From the NCBI GenBank assembly GCA_029168955.1, contig JAPDOI010000149.1, positions 859,001 through 923,000 of the forward strand: 64,000 bases of DNA. Direction: 5' to 3'. The number at the start of each line of letters is the position of its first letter. The first letter of the stretch is position 1. This document shows, piece by piece, positions 32,714-44,058 of the stretch. Origin of the DNA: Aplectana chamaeleonis. Lineage: Eukaryota; Nematoda; Chromadorea; Rhabditida; Cosmocercidae. The notes under the pieces are model-generated. The model made no database searches and was not told the origin of the DNA. It saw nothing but the letters and a program-made list of their open reading frames with translations. The position numbers and the translations under genes were made by a program.

Positions 32714-33590
32714 CTATTGCATCAATACTAGATCTAATGAGGAATGTGGAGAGTTTCTCCACCATGATCTTCATAAAGTCTCTGAATGAATATAAAACAT
32801 GGGGTGAGTCCTTCAGAAATTTTCTAACAAATAAGTAAGTTCAAAAATATATCCTATCCTCGATTAAATTGTATTACGTGTGATCATTTGTACAAATATT
32901 CGAGCAATTATTCGATTTCGAATTTGATATGGTTTTCAAGTAATATACTTGTACAAATGAACAACTTTTTTCCGAAGGGCAATGTAAGCTGAATTGAGAC
33001 AAATATTCGAACAAACGGAATTTTAACCTGACCGAAAGCAAAGATATTTTCGAATTCCCGAAGGAATGGAACACTCGAGAGGCGAAAAATATGAAACCTC
33101 CGCTAAGTCGAGAAGAAAAGCAGTAAAAAATCACGACGGAATCGAATATTCAAAAAAGGATGTTTCAGGATTCCAAATAAACCTAGTGTTTGAAAAAATA
33201 CGCATAATAATATCCCATGAGTCAATAAAATATAAGAATACCTCAAAAATCCTTACAACACTATTTGAGTATTAATTCCATCCAATACCAGGACTGATTT
33301 GCGCGTTATTGCCCAAAAACAGGTGTGCTTCACGAGAGACAAAAAAACAAAAGGAGGTTCTTCAATTGCGCAACCGGCTGAATAATTCGCCAAGCATCCG
33401 GAGAATCGGGCGATCAATGCTCACCAGCGATGGGATGTGTTGCCTTGTCAACCTGCTGTGAACCTGCTATCTACAGTTCGATAGCAGGTCGATAACAGGT
33501 TCATGTTTTTCTCCCGAAAGAACCTGCTATTGCCGGTTGCTCGAGAAAGAGGTGGGTCAACCTGCTGTCGACATTTGAGTTTGCCTGAGT
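32714..33590. other. No gene seen; A+T-rich and AGCAGGT-type repeats
   Basis: 33000-33260 is complement-oriented ATTCG-type sequence. 33440-33590 has repeated AACCTGCTAT / GATAGCAGGT words in both orientations, as at 29400-29560. Confidence 0.4.
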
Positions 33591-33594
33591 TTAA

Positions 33595-34080
33595 AGGCAG
33601 CGTTCACGATAATCATTCTCAGTGACCTTCCACAGTGAAATGATAGGCGAGAAGGTTCCCAGGCTCCCGGTGTCGAAAGAATGGTAGAAAACGAGCCAGG
33701 AGTGGTAAAATAGCGGCTGCAAACAAGCGTTTTGGTGTTCCAGATCTGCCCCGTGCTCCAGGTCCACCCTCTCGATGTGAACAAATGAACACTCGAGATC
33801 GTGAGATGAGCGATGGTTTCCGATCAAAAACCCCGTTCTTCCTTTCATTCTCAACTTCTCTCTTTACTCAGGCCAGCTCGCACACATGGGCTGCAAAAGA
33901 CGGAAGTTAGAAGTCTCGGACAACTCGTCCACCATGTTTCCTTAGCTTAATTTTGGAGGAGCCATAACTCCGTTTTCAGGGGGTCTTGCACGATTCCAGA
34001 GACATCATTGGAATCAGCATGGGACCGTTTCCAAGATAGGCGGAAAAACAGAAAAACGATTCTTATCGTGAACACTGCCT
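33595..34080. mobile_element. TTAA-type MITE, family A, 486 bp
   Basis: TTAA at 33591-33594, right flank TCAA at 34081-34084. Ends AGGCAGCGTTCACGAT and ATCGTGAACACTGCCT. Same orientation of the core as 31046-31529. Confidence 0.9.
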
Positions 34081-34239
34081 TCAAGTGTTGAGTCAGTAGG
34101 GTTAGGTGTTCGTAGCTCACAGCTCAAAAGCCTCGCGGTCTTCGCCTTTCCTAGATTTAGCGAGTCCCATTGCATGCGGCGAATCGAGTAGGTATGACTA
34201 ATCTGAGAACCGGTGAGCAACTCTGTCGTTCTTCTATCT

Positions 34240-35581
34240 CAGACAGTAGCAGGCCCGGAGCGCAACCGGCTCCGCCTCTCCCCGCCCACTGCGACCGAAA
34301 CGCAGAGCAGTTGATATTCAAACTTGCGGTGCGTTTCGGTTGTGATTGCAACGTGCAGTGCGTTCAGGTTGCTCCCCGGGCCACATGCGTTGACTGACGC
34401 GCGCATTTCGAAATTAGATGAATCGATTGACACAAGGAAGAGCATCTGGGCTTCCTGCGATTTTTGAGTGGGATTCTCACTGTTTCTCTTGTGGGGCTTG
34501 TAATTGATTTTCTCTGCTACATTTGCGCTCAATATTCAACCATCCTAAAGTTCATTATATTCTTCATATTTGTGCAATATTTAGACTGTCTTGAAAAAAC
34601 TAAACGTTAACATGACCTTCCTAACGCATTTTGCAAATATTAATGGAGGTCATTTCGAAAAAAAAATAAGAAAAACGAATTGCTCGCATTCTTGCATTTA
34701 GTCATCCACTCCGAAAAATCAAAAAGTCTTAAACCAAAAAAAAAATGATTCGGGAGGGTATTTGGATTTAATACGAATTTTGAGTGTTCTAAAATACGAT
34801 ATTCACCTTATCCTCTGTTTCTAAGTGAAATTTGTTTCCATTCGTCGCATGAGTCTGCGGGCGTACGCTGCGTATTCTTCTCCCCTCATTTTCTCGCTGT
34901 CTCTACCCTCGCTCCGCACAAGCGCGCGAGGGAACAGAATAAATTTGGCTCGGAACCAGAGGATACTTATCTGGTCGCTCTAATTTAGGCATCGATTTCC
35001 GATGCTTTGCAGGTTGACTCCTGGATCAAATCGCATACAATGGAAATCAGAAGATTAATGTATGAAGTTGTGAGGGAAATTTTGACGGAATCAAAATTCT
35101 AAGCAGGGGAAAGTGTCTTAAGCTTAGGTATTTCATAATCAGCACTAGAGTAGAGAAAGGACAATTAAGGGTCACATTAATCCAAGCAAATTCAGTAGGG
35201 TGGGGTAATTCGGTGAATGTGTGGAAATCGCTGGATTCTTCCTTGGAAAATCGATTAGCTAAAATGGGTGCGATAGTCGATCAGCGAAGCGTGTGAAATA
35301 CGTCGAGGTATCGATTTTTGCAGCTGCGTTGCTAAAATCGGTTTATAGAAAGCGCCCGGGGCGCAACCGTCTACGCTGGATTATGTACTATGACGTCATC
35401 AGCCTACAGTTGCGCTCTGGGCGCTGTGTGAATTAATTTCGTCGGTAGGACCCGGAGCGCAACGTATGTGGCCTGCATCGCAATATATGTGGCCCGGAAA
35501 TTGCCAAATTTGTCACCCTGAGCGCAACATGGACGCGGCTCCGGGTGCATTCGGGGTGGGCTCAGGGCCTGCTAGCGTCTG
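34240..35581. mobile_element. Inverted-repeat element with CAGACGATAGCAGG-type ends, copy 2
   Basis: Starts CAGACAGTAGCAGGCCCGGA and ends CCTGCTAGCGTCTG. Its left 200 bp matches the complement of 20890-21094 and its right 400 bp the complement of 20008-20400, so it lies opposite to copy 1. The middle (34560-35170) differs from copy 1. Confidence 0.7.
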
Positions 35582-35747
35582 AGTACGGGTACTTTCCTTA
35601 GATCATGTTAGAGCATTTTCAGTGCAGATTTAGTGTTTAGATAAACTTGTACGACAAGCAAAGCTTTTGCTTATAGAATAAACTTAGTTGGAAACCGATT
35701 TCTCTTTGGAAATGCTTCAGCTAGTAAAGGTGCCCGCTTGAAGCTTA

Positions 35748-35820
35748 ATCGTCGCTATGATCTTCATTGTGTGCGGTACTCGAGCTAGTTCAGTTGGCCA
35801 GCAGAGTATGCATCAGATCG
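35748..35820 (+). repeat. 73-bp direct repeat, left copy
   Basis: Identical by eye to 38434-38506. It contains TAGTTCAGTTGG, an A-box-like word, but no B-box follows. The minisatellite begins just after it. Confidence 0.85.
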
Positions 35821-35837
35821 TATGCACACCGTTTATT

Positions 35838-37215
35838 GTGCGGGGTCCGACTGGAAGTGTGCCAAACGCCACAAAACGTGTGTAGGACCCGATTGAAAGT
35901 GCGCCAAGCGCCAGGAAACGTGCGCGGGACCCGAATGAAAATGCGCAAAGCGCAGGGGAGAGAGTGCGGAACCCAACTGTGAGTGCGCCAAGCGTCGGCG
36001 ATCGCGTGCGGAACCCAACTGAAATTTCGCCGAGCGCCGTGGAACGTGTTCGGGACCCAACTAGGAGTGCGCCAAGGACCGAGAAAAGTGGGTGGGATCT
36101 AACTGGGAGCACGCCAAACGCCGGAGAACGTGTGTGGGACCTGACTGGAAGTGCGCCATGCGCCGGGAAACATATGCGGTGCCCAACTGGAAGTGTGCCA
36201 AACCCCACAGAACGTGTGTGGGACCTGACTGGGAGTGCGCCAAGCTCCAGGGAACCTGCGCGGAACCCAACTGAAATTTCGCCGAGCGCCGTGGAACGTG
36301 TTCGGGACCCAAGTAGGAGTGCGCCAAGGACCGAGAAAAGTGGGCAGGATCTAACTGGGAGCACGCCAAACGCCGGAGAACGTGTGTGGGACCTGACTGG
36401 AAGTGCGCCAAGCGCCGGGAAACATATGCGGTGCTCAACTGGAAGTGTGCCAAACCCCACAGAACTTGTGTGAGACCTGAATGAAAGTGCGTCAAGCGAC
36501 GGGGAACGTGTGCGGGACCCCAATTAAAAAGCGCCGAGCGCCGGAGAAAATGTGCGAGACCCAACTGGGAGCACGCCAAGCGCCGGAGAACGTGTGCGGG
36601 AACCAACTGGGAACGCGCCAAGCGCCGAGGAAAGCGTGAGGGACCCAACTGGGAGTGCGCCAAGGACCGGGAGAAGTGGGCGGGATCTAACTGGGAGCAC
36701 GCCAAACGCCGGAGAACGTGTGTGGGACCTGAGACCTGACTGGAAGTGCGCCAAGCGCCGGGAAACATATGCGGTGCCCAACTGGAAGTGCGCCAAACCC
36801 CACAGAGCGTGTGTGGGACCTGAGTGGGAGTGCGCCAAGCGCCAGGGAACCTGTGCGGAACCCAACTGAAATTTCGCCGAGCGCCGTGGAACGTGTTCGA
36901 GACCCAACTAGGAGTGCGCCAAGGACCGGGAAAAGTGGGCGGGATCTAACTGGGAGCACGCCAAACGCCGGAGAACGTGTGCGGGAACCAACTGGGAACG
37001 CGCCAAGCGCCGGGGAACGTGTGCGGGACCCAACTTCGGGTGCGCCAAGCGCCGAGGAAAGCGTGAGGGACCCAACTGGGAGTGTGCCAAGCGCCGGCAA
37101 AAGTGTGTGGGACTCGACTGAAAAAGCGCCAGCACCGGGGAAAGAGGGCGGGACCCAACTGGGAGTACGCCAAGCGTTACGAATCGTGTGTTTGACCCAA
37201 GTGGGAGGACCGGCA
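35838..37215. repeat. Minisatellite, 42-bp unit, about 33 copies, with higher-order repeat
   Basis: The unit resembles GTGTGGGACCTGACTGGAAG followed by TGCGCCAAGCGCCGGGAAAC and two more bases (42 bp, divisible by three, so several frames on both strands stay open). Units occur in ordered types; for instance the CTGAAATTTCGCCGAGCG type is at about 36020, 36272 and 36866. The first interval is 252 bp (six units) and the second is 594 bp (14 units plus a local 6-bp duplication near 36727). Encoded 14-residue repeats are arithmetic by-products; I see no start, signal or splice context for a real protein. Confidence 0.93.
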
Positions 37216-37258
37216 AAGGAGTGAAAATCGAGAACGCGGTTGCGATTCATCCGTTCAT

Positions 37259-37560
37259 CTAGATACGATTATAAATTGTCGCCGGCACAAAATTCTCACG
37301 GTAAACAAAATTGATGATAACCAGTTGATAAAGGGTAGGGTATAAAAGAAATTGAGAGCGGTGTGTTTTCATTCACACACCGTCATTCTCCGGAGGTGAG
37401 CGGCTGAAGCTGAACACACTAGGGATTAGGGAAACAGCCTCACCGGTGATAGAGGTACCACGATATTGGGGCCTACTCATGGAAAACTCTGGTAAGAAAA
37501 ATTACTTCACTTCCGTGAGAATTTTGTGCCGGTGGCAAATTATAATCCTGTTTCATCTAG
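37259..37560. mobile_element. 302-bp MITE with about 45-bp inverted ends
   Basis: Left CTAGATACGATTATAAATTG then CACCGG-type text; right end is its complement with GTGCCGGTGGCAAATTATAA and CTAG at 37557-37560. CCGGCACAAAATTCTCACGG is the strongest paired block. Confidence 0.8.
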
Positions 37561-37734
37561 TCGTCATTGGGTTTGAAAACCAAGAAAAAGGGTGTGAACT
37601 GTGGTGGCGCTAGAAGGGGTGGGCAAGTGTTATGCAAGAGGGGTCTACTACACAACTGCATGGACATATGAAAGTCATATCTGAGGGTGTAATGTGCCTT
37701 TAAAAGGAAACTTTTGCTAAAATAAAGTGAAATT

Positions 37735-38433
37735 ATCCAACTGTTTTGCTTTTCTACGGATTAGTATGATTTGGAAATGAAACATTTGTGAGAAACTCGT
37801 TAAAAGAGGTGAAATGTCTTATGCTACTGATTTGGCATGGGAATAAACTCGAAAGAAGCGCTAAAAACTAAGTGAAATGATTCATCGTTGATTTGGCTGT
37901 GCACTTGTTTACTAAACAACAAAAATTGAGTGTGACATTGGAAAACCAAATCACGCGCTTCTCTTCTGAAATCAACCTAACGCTTGCAGTTTAGGTTAAC
38001 AAGTTTCAGGTCCTTGCAAAATTATGTTGCGTCTCCCACCTCAATCATTCAGAAATATTGATTTTCAAGCATTACTAAATTATTTGACGCGTTCTCTTTC
38101 GATTTACTGTCAATTAATGAAAGTGGAAATAACATCATGTAATGTGTTTATGCGAATGTCGTCAACTAAGGAGCTGCTGTCACACGAATACATAAATGCT
38201 CAAAAAGAAGCGCGTGATTTGGTTTTTCAATGTCACACTCAATTTTTGTTGTTTAGTAAACAAGTACACAGCCAAATCAACGATGAATCATTTCACTGAG
38301 TTTTTAGCGCTTCTTTCGAGTTTATTCCCATGCCAAATCAGTAGCATAAGACATTTCACCTCTTTTAACGAGTTTCTCACAAATGTTACATTTTCAAATC
38401 ATACTAATCCGTAGCAAAGCAAAACAGTTGGAT
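37735..38433. mobile_element. 699-bp palindromic MITE
   Basis: Starts ATCCAACTGTTTTGC and ends GCAAAACAGTTGGAT. Arms of about 230 bp (37735-37965 and 38205-38433) are near-perfect inverted copies. The centre includes unrelated sequence (37970-38200). It abuts the right copy of the 73-bp direct repeat. Confidence 0.85.
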
Positions 38434-38506
38434 ATCGTCGCTATGATCTTCATTGTGTGCGGTACTCGAGCTAGTTCAGTTGGCCAGCAGAGTATGCATC
38501 AGATCG
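38434..38506 (+). repeat. 73-bp direct repeat, right copy
   Basis: Identical by eye to 35748-35820. Together they bracket the minisatellite and two MITEs over 2.76 kb. Confidence 0.85.
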
Positions 38507-38854
38507 GAAACTATACCGAGAAATGTTTTCCCTTTGTCGACTGTCACTCCAAACAGTGCACTTTGTAGCAGAAGTCCGAAAATCGGCTGGAATTTCACTG
38601 GTCGTAGCCCTCAAGTTGGAAACAAATCGACTAATATCTTTAACTAGTATCTTCAACCTTTTGAGCAGGCGGCTTCATCGGTCTTCGGGAATTCGCTTTT
38701 TTGCCCTATAGGGGGACAAAGCGAACTCCCAAAAACTGACGCCTGACGGCTTCTCTCGAAGAGCGGCTCAGTGATTCTCTGGTAGTTCATACCAACTCGA
38801 TTCACCGCATGTGACTGGACTCGGTAGATCTAGGAAGACCGCGAGGCATTTGAA
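38507..38854. other. No gene seen
   Basis: Open frames here are short. An ATCGACTAATATC patch near 38628 echoes 4433-4445. Confidence 0.3.
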
Positions 38855-39963
38855 CTACACTACCGCGCATTTTTTTTTGCAAAAACGGCGTTTTTTGCGC
38901 GCAGAAAGCGGCGCTTCGTCATAACTCGCTTCAGAGTGGTCTAAAATCAATTCTGAAGATATTTCTGGTTTCCTCTCAACGAGGGGATTCCAACTGTTTA
39001 CAGAAATGTGAACTTTTGTGCAAATTGTCAGTCTTTGTTCCAGAAAAAGCGTATTTTCAGCCCAATTTTTTCAATTTTTTAGATTTCCCAGTGTAAAACA
39101 TGCCATGGCGAAATGAAAATTAGGAAGCTGTCAAAAATATATTCTGACTAGGATTATGCATTTCCTTTTGTGTGGACATTTTTATACACGCTTTCAAGGC
39201 CCACAATGACTGGGCCTCCATAACACCAATTTTTCGAAGAATATACCTTTTATGAAACATGCTTGCTTGGAACTATGAAGCATTTATTTAGGTCCTCTCC
39301 TCACATAGCATCCGAGCAGTGACAAACATCTGACTGCCGCCGCGAATTTAGGCAGATGTTTTCGGAAAACTTCATACTTTCAGCTATTCGTTACAGAATT
39401 TTCAGCGTTCCTAGCGTTATAACAATTGTGTTCGTCTTTATGAAGTTCAAGATACGCAAATCAGGTGGAGTATGGCGACTTCACTCGTATTCTTACCCTC
39501 GTAGAGCTAGGGACTCTCCTACCCGTATTTTTCTACAGCATCACAGTTTTGATAGATGCATTGAGTATTTTGCCATTCCGTTTTCAGCCCTCCGCCGAGT
39601 GACGAAGTCCACATTGCTAGGCCTTTTTGAACGCTGTGCTACCTTCTGATTACCAAGTTCCGTCCTTCATTCTGATTAAAATTCGCAATTTCTCCGACCC
39701 CCAAAAGTACCACCTCGCAAAAGTCTCACCAGCGACCTTTGCCAAGTGCCATGTTCACAGGACCCTCTCGCCCGTTCCAGACGTCCTCAGCGCCAATCGT
39801 TTTACTGTCCTAGACTTGCCTAAAAACAGTTTTCACAACGGCCCTCACTTTCCCTCAGCGCCCATCCACAAAGAGGATACGCCCCCCGAAAATGCACTCC
39901 TCGCGGCACGTTGCGCGGAAACGCTTCCAAAATCGCTCACTGTAGAGCACCCCAACAACTTTA
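38855..39963. repeat. Left arm of the long-inverted-repeat element
   Basis: Starts near CTACACTACCGCGCA. Blocks such as AAAGCGGCGCTTCGTCATAA, TGTATAAAA-type text (AATGTCCACAC in complement), GTTTTCGGAAAACTTCATAC and CAGCGACCTTTGCCAAG all reappear complemented in the right arm. Open frames over 39627-40181 are arm sequence, not a gene. Confidence 0.8.
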
Positions 39964-41584
39964 CCCTTCCGAAATCAGCCAGAATACCTCTCCTGCGATG
40001 CCTAATCCGAATCGCAGGTCATTCCGGGCCCATCTCGATAGTCGCCAACTTCGGCTTTTCACGGCCCCCCACCCCACTGCCGCAACTCACCCTCACCCCG
40101 CCAGGCGATGGTAGGCCGTCGGAGAAAATGGAACTCCCCCACCACCGGAATCGCATCTGCATTATAATACCACACTTTTGAGCCCTCACACGGCCTTGGT
40201 TCACTCAAAATTTTAGTCCCCTCCAACCAACAATGACTCAATTTTCGCGATTTTTCTCGTCTTTAGACCGCCATTTTCCAGCCACCCGGCTACCTACCCC
40301 GCCCCGCCTATCTGGGCTTACACAGTGCTCTTCCACCTTACCACAACTGTGCTCAGTTCCCCCTTCCAAGGAATATCCACAGAATATTCGACCCCCAAAT
40401 GTACCACCTCGCAAAGTTCTCACCAGCGACCTTTGCCAAGAGCATGTTCAGTGAGCCCTCTCTCCCGTTCCGGACGTCCTGAGCCGTAATCGTTTTTCTG
40501 TCTTAGACCTGCCTATAAACAGTTCTCAAAACGACCCTCACACCAAAAGTTTCGATTTTTTGTCTAGCGATCAGCGCCAAATCCGAAACAATTTTTCGGA
40601 AAACACTAAAATTTCCACGGTGATCTTATTGAAACGAAATTTTGCATCGAAGTTGCGGACAGCAGCTATTGTAGCACGCAGCACCATGATAATCGTTCTG
40701 ATACCACCGGGTCCGGTCCCGATTACCCCTTGTCCCAGAACGATCATCACCATCCTGCGTGCTGAAACAGCGGATGTGCCCAACTTCGAAGCGGAATTTG
40801 GTTATGATAGGAACAGTAGCTCTGCGCGAGGCTCTTTGTATGGAAGTGTGCCAAGCAAAATTCTACTTCAGATTCGGATGAAGAATTGACTAGAATGAGT
40901 TCATTAGATCACATCGGATTCGGTACAGATTGTGATCAATCACTCCAAGGCATCAAATGTTAGCTGTGTGTAGTAGAAGCGTTGGCAATCGTAAATTCAG
41001 CCCTACCTTCATAATGTTCTGAATAGATGAAACAACATTACTGTTGTTCACGTGATCACACCACCGCTTCTTGGGAACGCATGCATTGATGGAAATTGAT
41101 TCGCGTTTTGACACGACCTACCATTCCGATAGCCACATCTAACTGATACGGCGAGATTCCTTGTTGAGCCCGCAAAGAGACACTCTCAGATAGAAAAGGT
41201 GAACCAAGGAAATGATTTGTGACGACTTTACAGCTCTCTCCTACATTCAAAACTCTTGACTAGGAAGGAGAATCCAGCGCCGAAAAAAGAGCAAGGTCTT
41301 CTCCAAATGATTGTCTTTAGGTTGCCACACACCTAATGGCTAACGTGTTGGCAGAGTTCAAACATTGGAGGTTGCCACTTTCTGACTACTAAACAAGCCG
41401 CGAAAGGGTTTTCGTAGGCGCACAACGCGAGTTTTTGCAAACCTGAACGTCTGAAATCGGAACGCTATGTAGAAACCCAAGCTGGCTGTATACTCTACTG
41501 ATGTTCCTGAGAAGTTTTCACTTTTGATGTAGATTCAGGCCTTCAAAGTGAGGGTCATCATTCCAATTTTCGAGGAATGAAGTT
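39964..41584. other. Loop of the long-inverted-repeat element
   Basis: 40386-40545 repeats, in direct orientation, a 160-bp block of the left arm (39700-39860: TACCACCTCGCAAA, CAGCGACCTTTGCCAAG). An imperfect hairpin of about 70-bp arms lies at 40636-40805 (AACGATTATC/GATGATCGTT near the tip), perhaps a small nested MITE. No protein-coding gene supported. Confidence 0.6.
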
Positions 41585-42004
41585 GTTGAGGTGCTCTACG
41601 GTAAGCAATTTTGTGCGCTCTTCCGTGCAATGTGTGGCGAGAAGTGTTTTGGCAGGGGGCGTGTCTCTTTGTTGAGGAGTGCTGAGGGGGGAGTGAGAGC
41701 CGATTCCAGAACTGTTTTCAGGCGAGTCCTGTATAGGAGAGTGGGACGATTGCGGCTAAGGACGTCTGGAAGAGGAGAGAGGGTCCTCTGAACATGGCAC
41801 TTGGCAAAGGTCGCTGGTGAGACTTTCGCTAGATGGTGCTTTTGGGGGTCGAAGAAATTGCGAATTTTAATCAGAATGAAGGACGGAACTTGGTAATTAG
41901 AAGGTAGCCCAGCGTTCAAAGGCCTAGCAATGTGAACTTTGTCACTCGGCGGAGGACTGAAAATGGAAGCTCACAACAGGATAGACTATGCTACAGGGTC
42001 ATAG
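41585..42004. repeat. Right arm, part 1 (before the BEL insertion)
   Basis: Complement of about 39545-39960. It ends with CATAG (42000-42004), one copy of the BEL target duplication. Confidence 0.8.
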
Positions 42005-42608
42005 TGACGCGTATCGGCTAGACCCCGGTCGGTGAGGGACGGCTTCACCCGTTCACCCTACTGTATTATAACTGTATCAAATTATGTATTACCTACCTCT
42101 AACCCAGGGGACTTAAGACCTAACCCTCCCACACTCTAAGTCCGGGGGACCACAAAGGGTAAACATCTAACACAAGATAATAAAACATAAATACGATCGG
42201 ATGCGATCCGATAATCACAACACGACACCAGAATGATAGATTAGTGGTGAGAAAAGGGTGAGTACAGACTGAATCATGTCTGTACTAATAGAATAAGTTA
42301 GTAATTATCCTACGGGCCTACGGCTGCAAGGAGGGCCGGACCGATATCCGGCTATAAGGTTGCCGTAGTAAAATGTAGTTTAATGTTCTAAGGGCTGAGT
42401 AGCCCCTCGAACAGCGACGTAGGAAAAGGAAAAAAGGAAAGCAGCCAAAAGGGTGGCCGGCTGCCGACGGCGGAGGAGAGGTGAAGAGACGCGAATGACC
42501 CCCGTCCCCCTCGCCCGACAGCATCGACCCGGCCGGGTGGTCGCCGCTGATCGACGGGGTGGTCACGATGCAGACCCACCTTGGGAGCGGAAGCTCGCCT
42601 TCGCGACA
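42005..42608 (-). repeat. 3' LTR (604 bp)
   Basis: Starts TGACGCGTATCGG and ends TTCGCGACA on the plus strand. Aligned to 50757-51409 by eye. It lacks a 49-bp segment near 42232 that the other LTR has (50986-51035). Open frames inside are not genes. Confidence 0.95.
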
Positions 42609-43413
42609 CTCCCGGCCCAAAAGAATGGTGGGCCCGGGTGAGCGTAAGCTCGCGGCGGGGAGGAGCCTAACGAGCGTTGTGACCACTGCTGCTACCGCCA
42701 CTGGGCCTAGTGCCCCTAACTGCAGCTACCCCCTTGTAATGGATGGAATGTTCAACCCTTCGTGCAACCGTGTAGTATGTATAGAAAGGGGGAGAATGGT
42801 GATAGCAGACATGATCCCTTCTGTACTAGGGATTATAATAGGGGGCAATTTAGCACAACAGTTATCATTCAAATTTTCTCTTCTGCATTCTGCAGTCTCT
42901 TCTGAGTAATGAGTACATCATTAGTAGATCAATAAAACGGTTAACATAAAACTAAACAGAACACAGAACAGAACATATGTACAGTAGTCTACAAAAAGAC
43001 TGGAACGCCGCATCGTCACTCATCAATCATCGCCAACTTCTCTCCCACACACCCAACCATACACGTCTGTAATAGACAGGTGATTAAGGGTTCACAAGGA
43101 GCGCAACACATACCACACTGACGTCAATAGTCTAACAACTCTCCTTGTTACCCAAACTTACCCATCCGTCGGTGCGCTCATACATGTGACGACAGCGGCA
43201 ACTGTATTATTTGGGATGGGGTCCGCCTCAGTAGTGAGGATGGACAAGGCGGGCCCATCCGGCTGTATTACGTCTGTAGTAATGTCTGTACTAGGACCTC
43301 GCATGTTTTCGCGCGCAGTATCTAAAAGGTATGTCCGATACGCATAAGCAATCTAAAAACGCTCTTCAAAAAATAGCGAATGCAGTTGAGTATCATGTAT
43401 TAAATTATCCGCC
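42609..43413 (-). other. 3' untranslated region of the BEL element
   Basis: No frame recognised. Contains several TGTATTA words (43202, 43262, 43387). The purine tract expected just before the 3' LTR is poor (GGGAG only, complement of 42609-42613). Confidence 0.6.
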
Positions 43414-44058
43414 TCACCACGTGCCATCTGAGTCCGCGTCTTCATCGTCAGGGGGGTTACGAGGCCAGGGTCTCTCATCCCGGGCACGCCTCTGATGGGG
43501 TGGAGCCGGAGATTGACTAGGGGCCCTGACCGAACTGCCTCTGGATGAAGACGAGGGCCTCATCGTTGACCCAGGTCTCACCGGCCTCTCATGGGGGGCA
43601 CGGGCGACAGACCCCTGGGGAGTGGGGCGGAATGTAATATCCGCCAGTCTCTGATAGAACGCGACTGGCGCTGTATTAGTATCGTTTACCGCCCAAGGAT
43701 TATACGCGCAGAATGCCCTGTGGTGGCCATAGATGTGACAGAGGCTACAAGGGTTTCGGCGTGCGCAGGCACCGTGGTGGCGTTTGGCACAATTGGAACA
43801 AACGTCATACTTGTCTGCCAGCCGAGCCCGTTCGCTCAATGATCTCACCTGGGGACAGTCTGACGTATAATGATCACGTTGCCCACAGAACACACAGGGG
43901 TCCAGACCAGGAGGGGGATCTCTGGGTTCCTCGCAGCAGTCACCCGCTCCCTCGGTCCAGTATCCTCTCGACAAATCGATCCAGACCTGGACGGGGGGGG
44001 GGGCGAGCGGCATGCACGGTCTTCTGTGGGGGAACGCCGCGGTCTGTACTATCTCCAT
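43414..44058 (-). pseudogene. Second zinc-knuckle domain (nucleocapsid-like), after RT
   Basis: In the minus frame ending TAG/TAA-side at 43414 are three knuckles: CVFCGQRDHYTSDC (CX2CX4HX4C), CSNCAKRHHGAC (shorter variant CX2CX4HX2C) and CSLCHIYGHHRAFC (CX2CX4HX4C). The spacing between them copies the triple knuckle of BEL/Pao Gag, including the HH in the third. It is followed by an Arg/Pro/Ser-rich tail ending in an acidic patch (PPDDEDADSDGTW). The frame joins the upstream Gag-like region across the C11 run (43993-44003) only by a one-base shift. Position after RT is abnormal: integrase should be here. Confidence 0.75.

Noticed and set aside
35780..35820. tRNA gene, because of GCTAGTTCAGTTGG
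   Set aside because: A-box-like word only; no B-box, no acceptor or anticodon stem, and the following sequence differs between the two copies.
35833..37250. Frames of 100-236 codons on both strands over the minisatellite
   Set aside because: The 42-bp unit keeps several frames open automatically. No start context, signal peptide or splice sites, and both strands are equally open.
39627..40181. 184-codon plus frame
   Set aside because: Lies in the arm and loop of the inverted-repeat transposon; Pro-rich, no domain, and the matching arm copy is not open.
42318..42701. 127-codon minus frame and its twin at 51119-51412
   Set aside because: They lie inside the LTRs and exist only because the LTR is duplicated.
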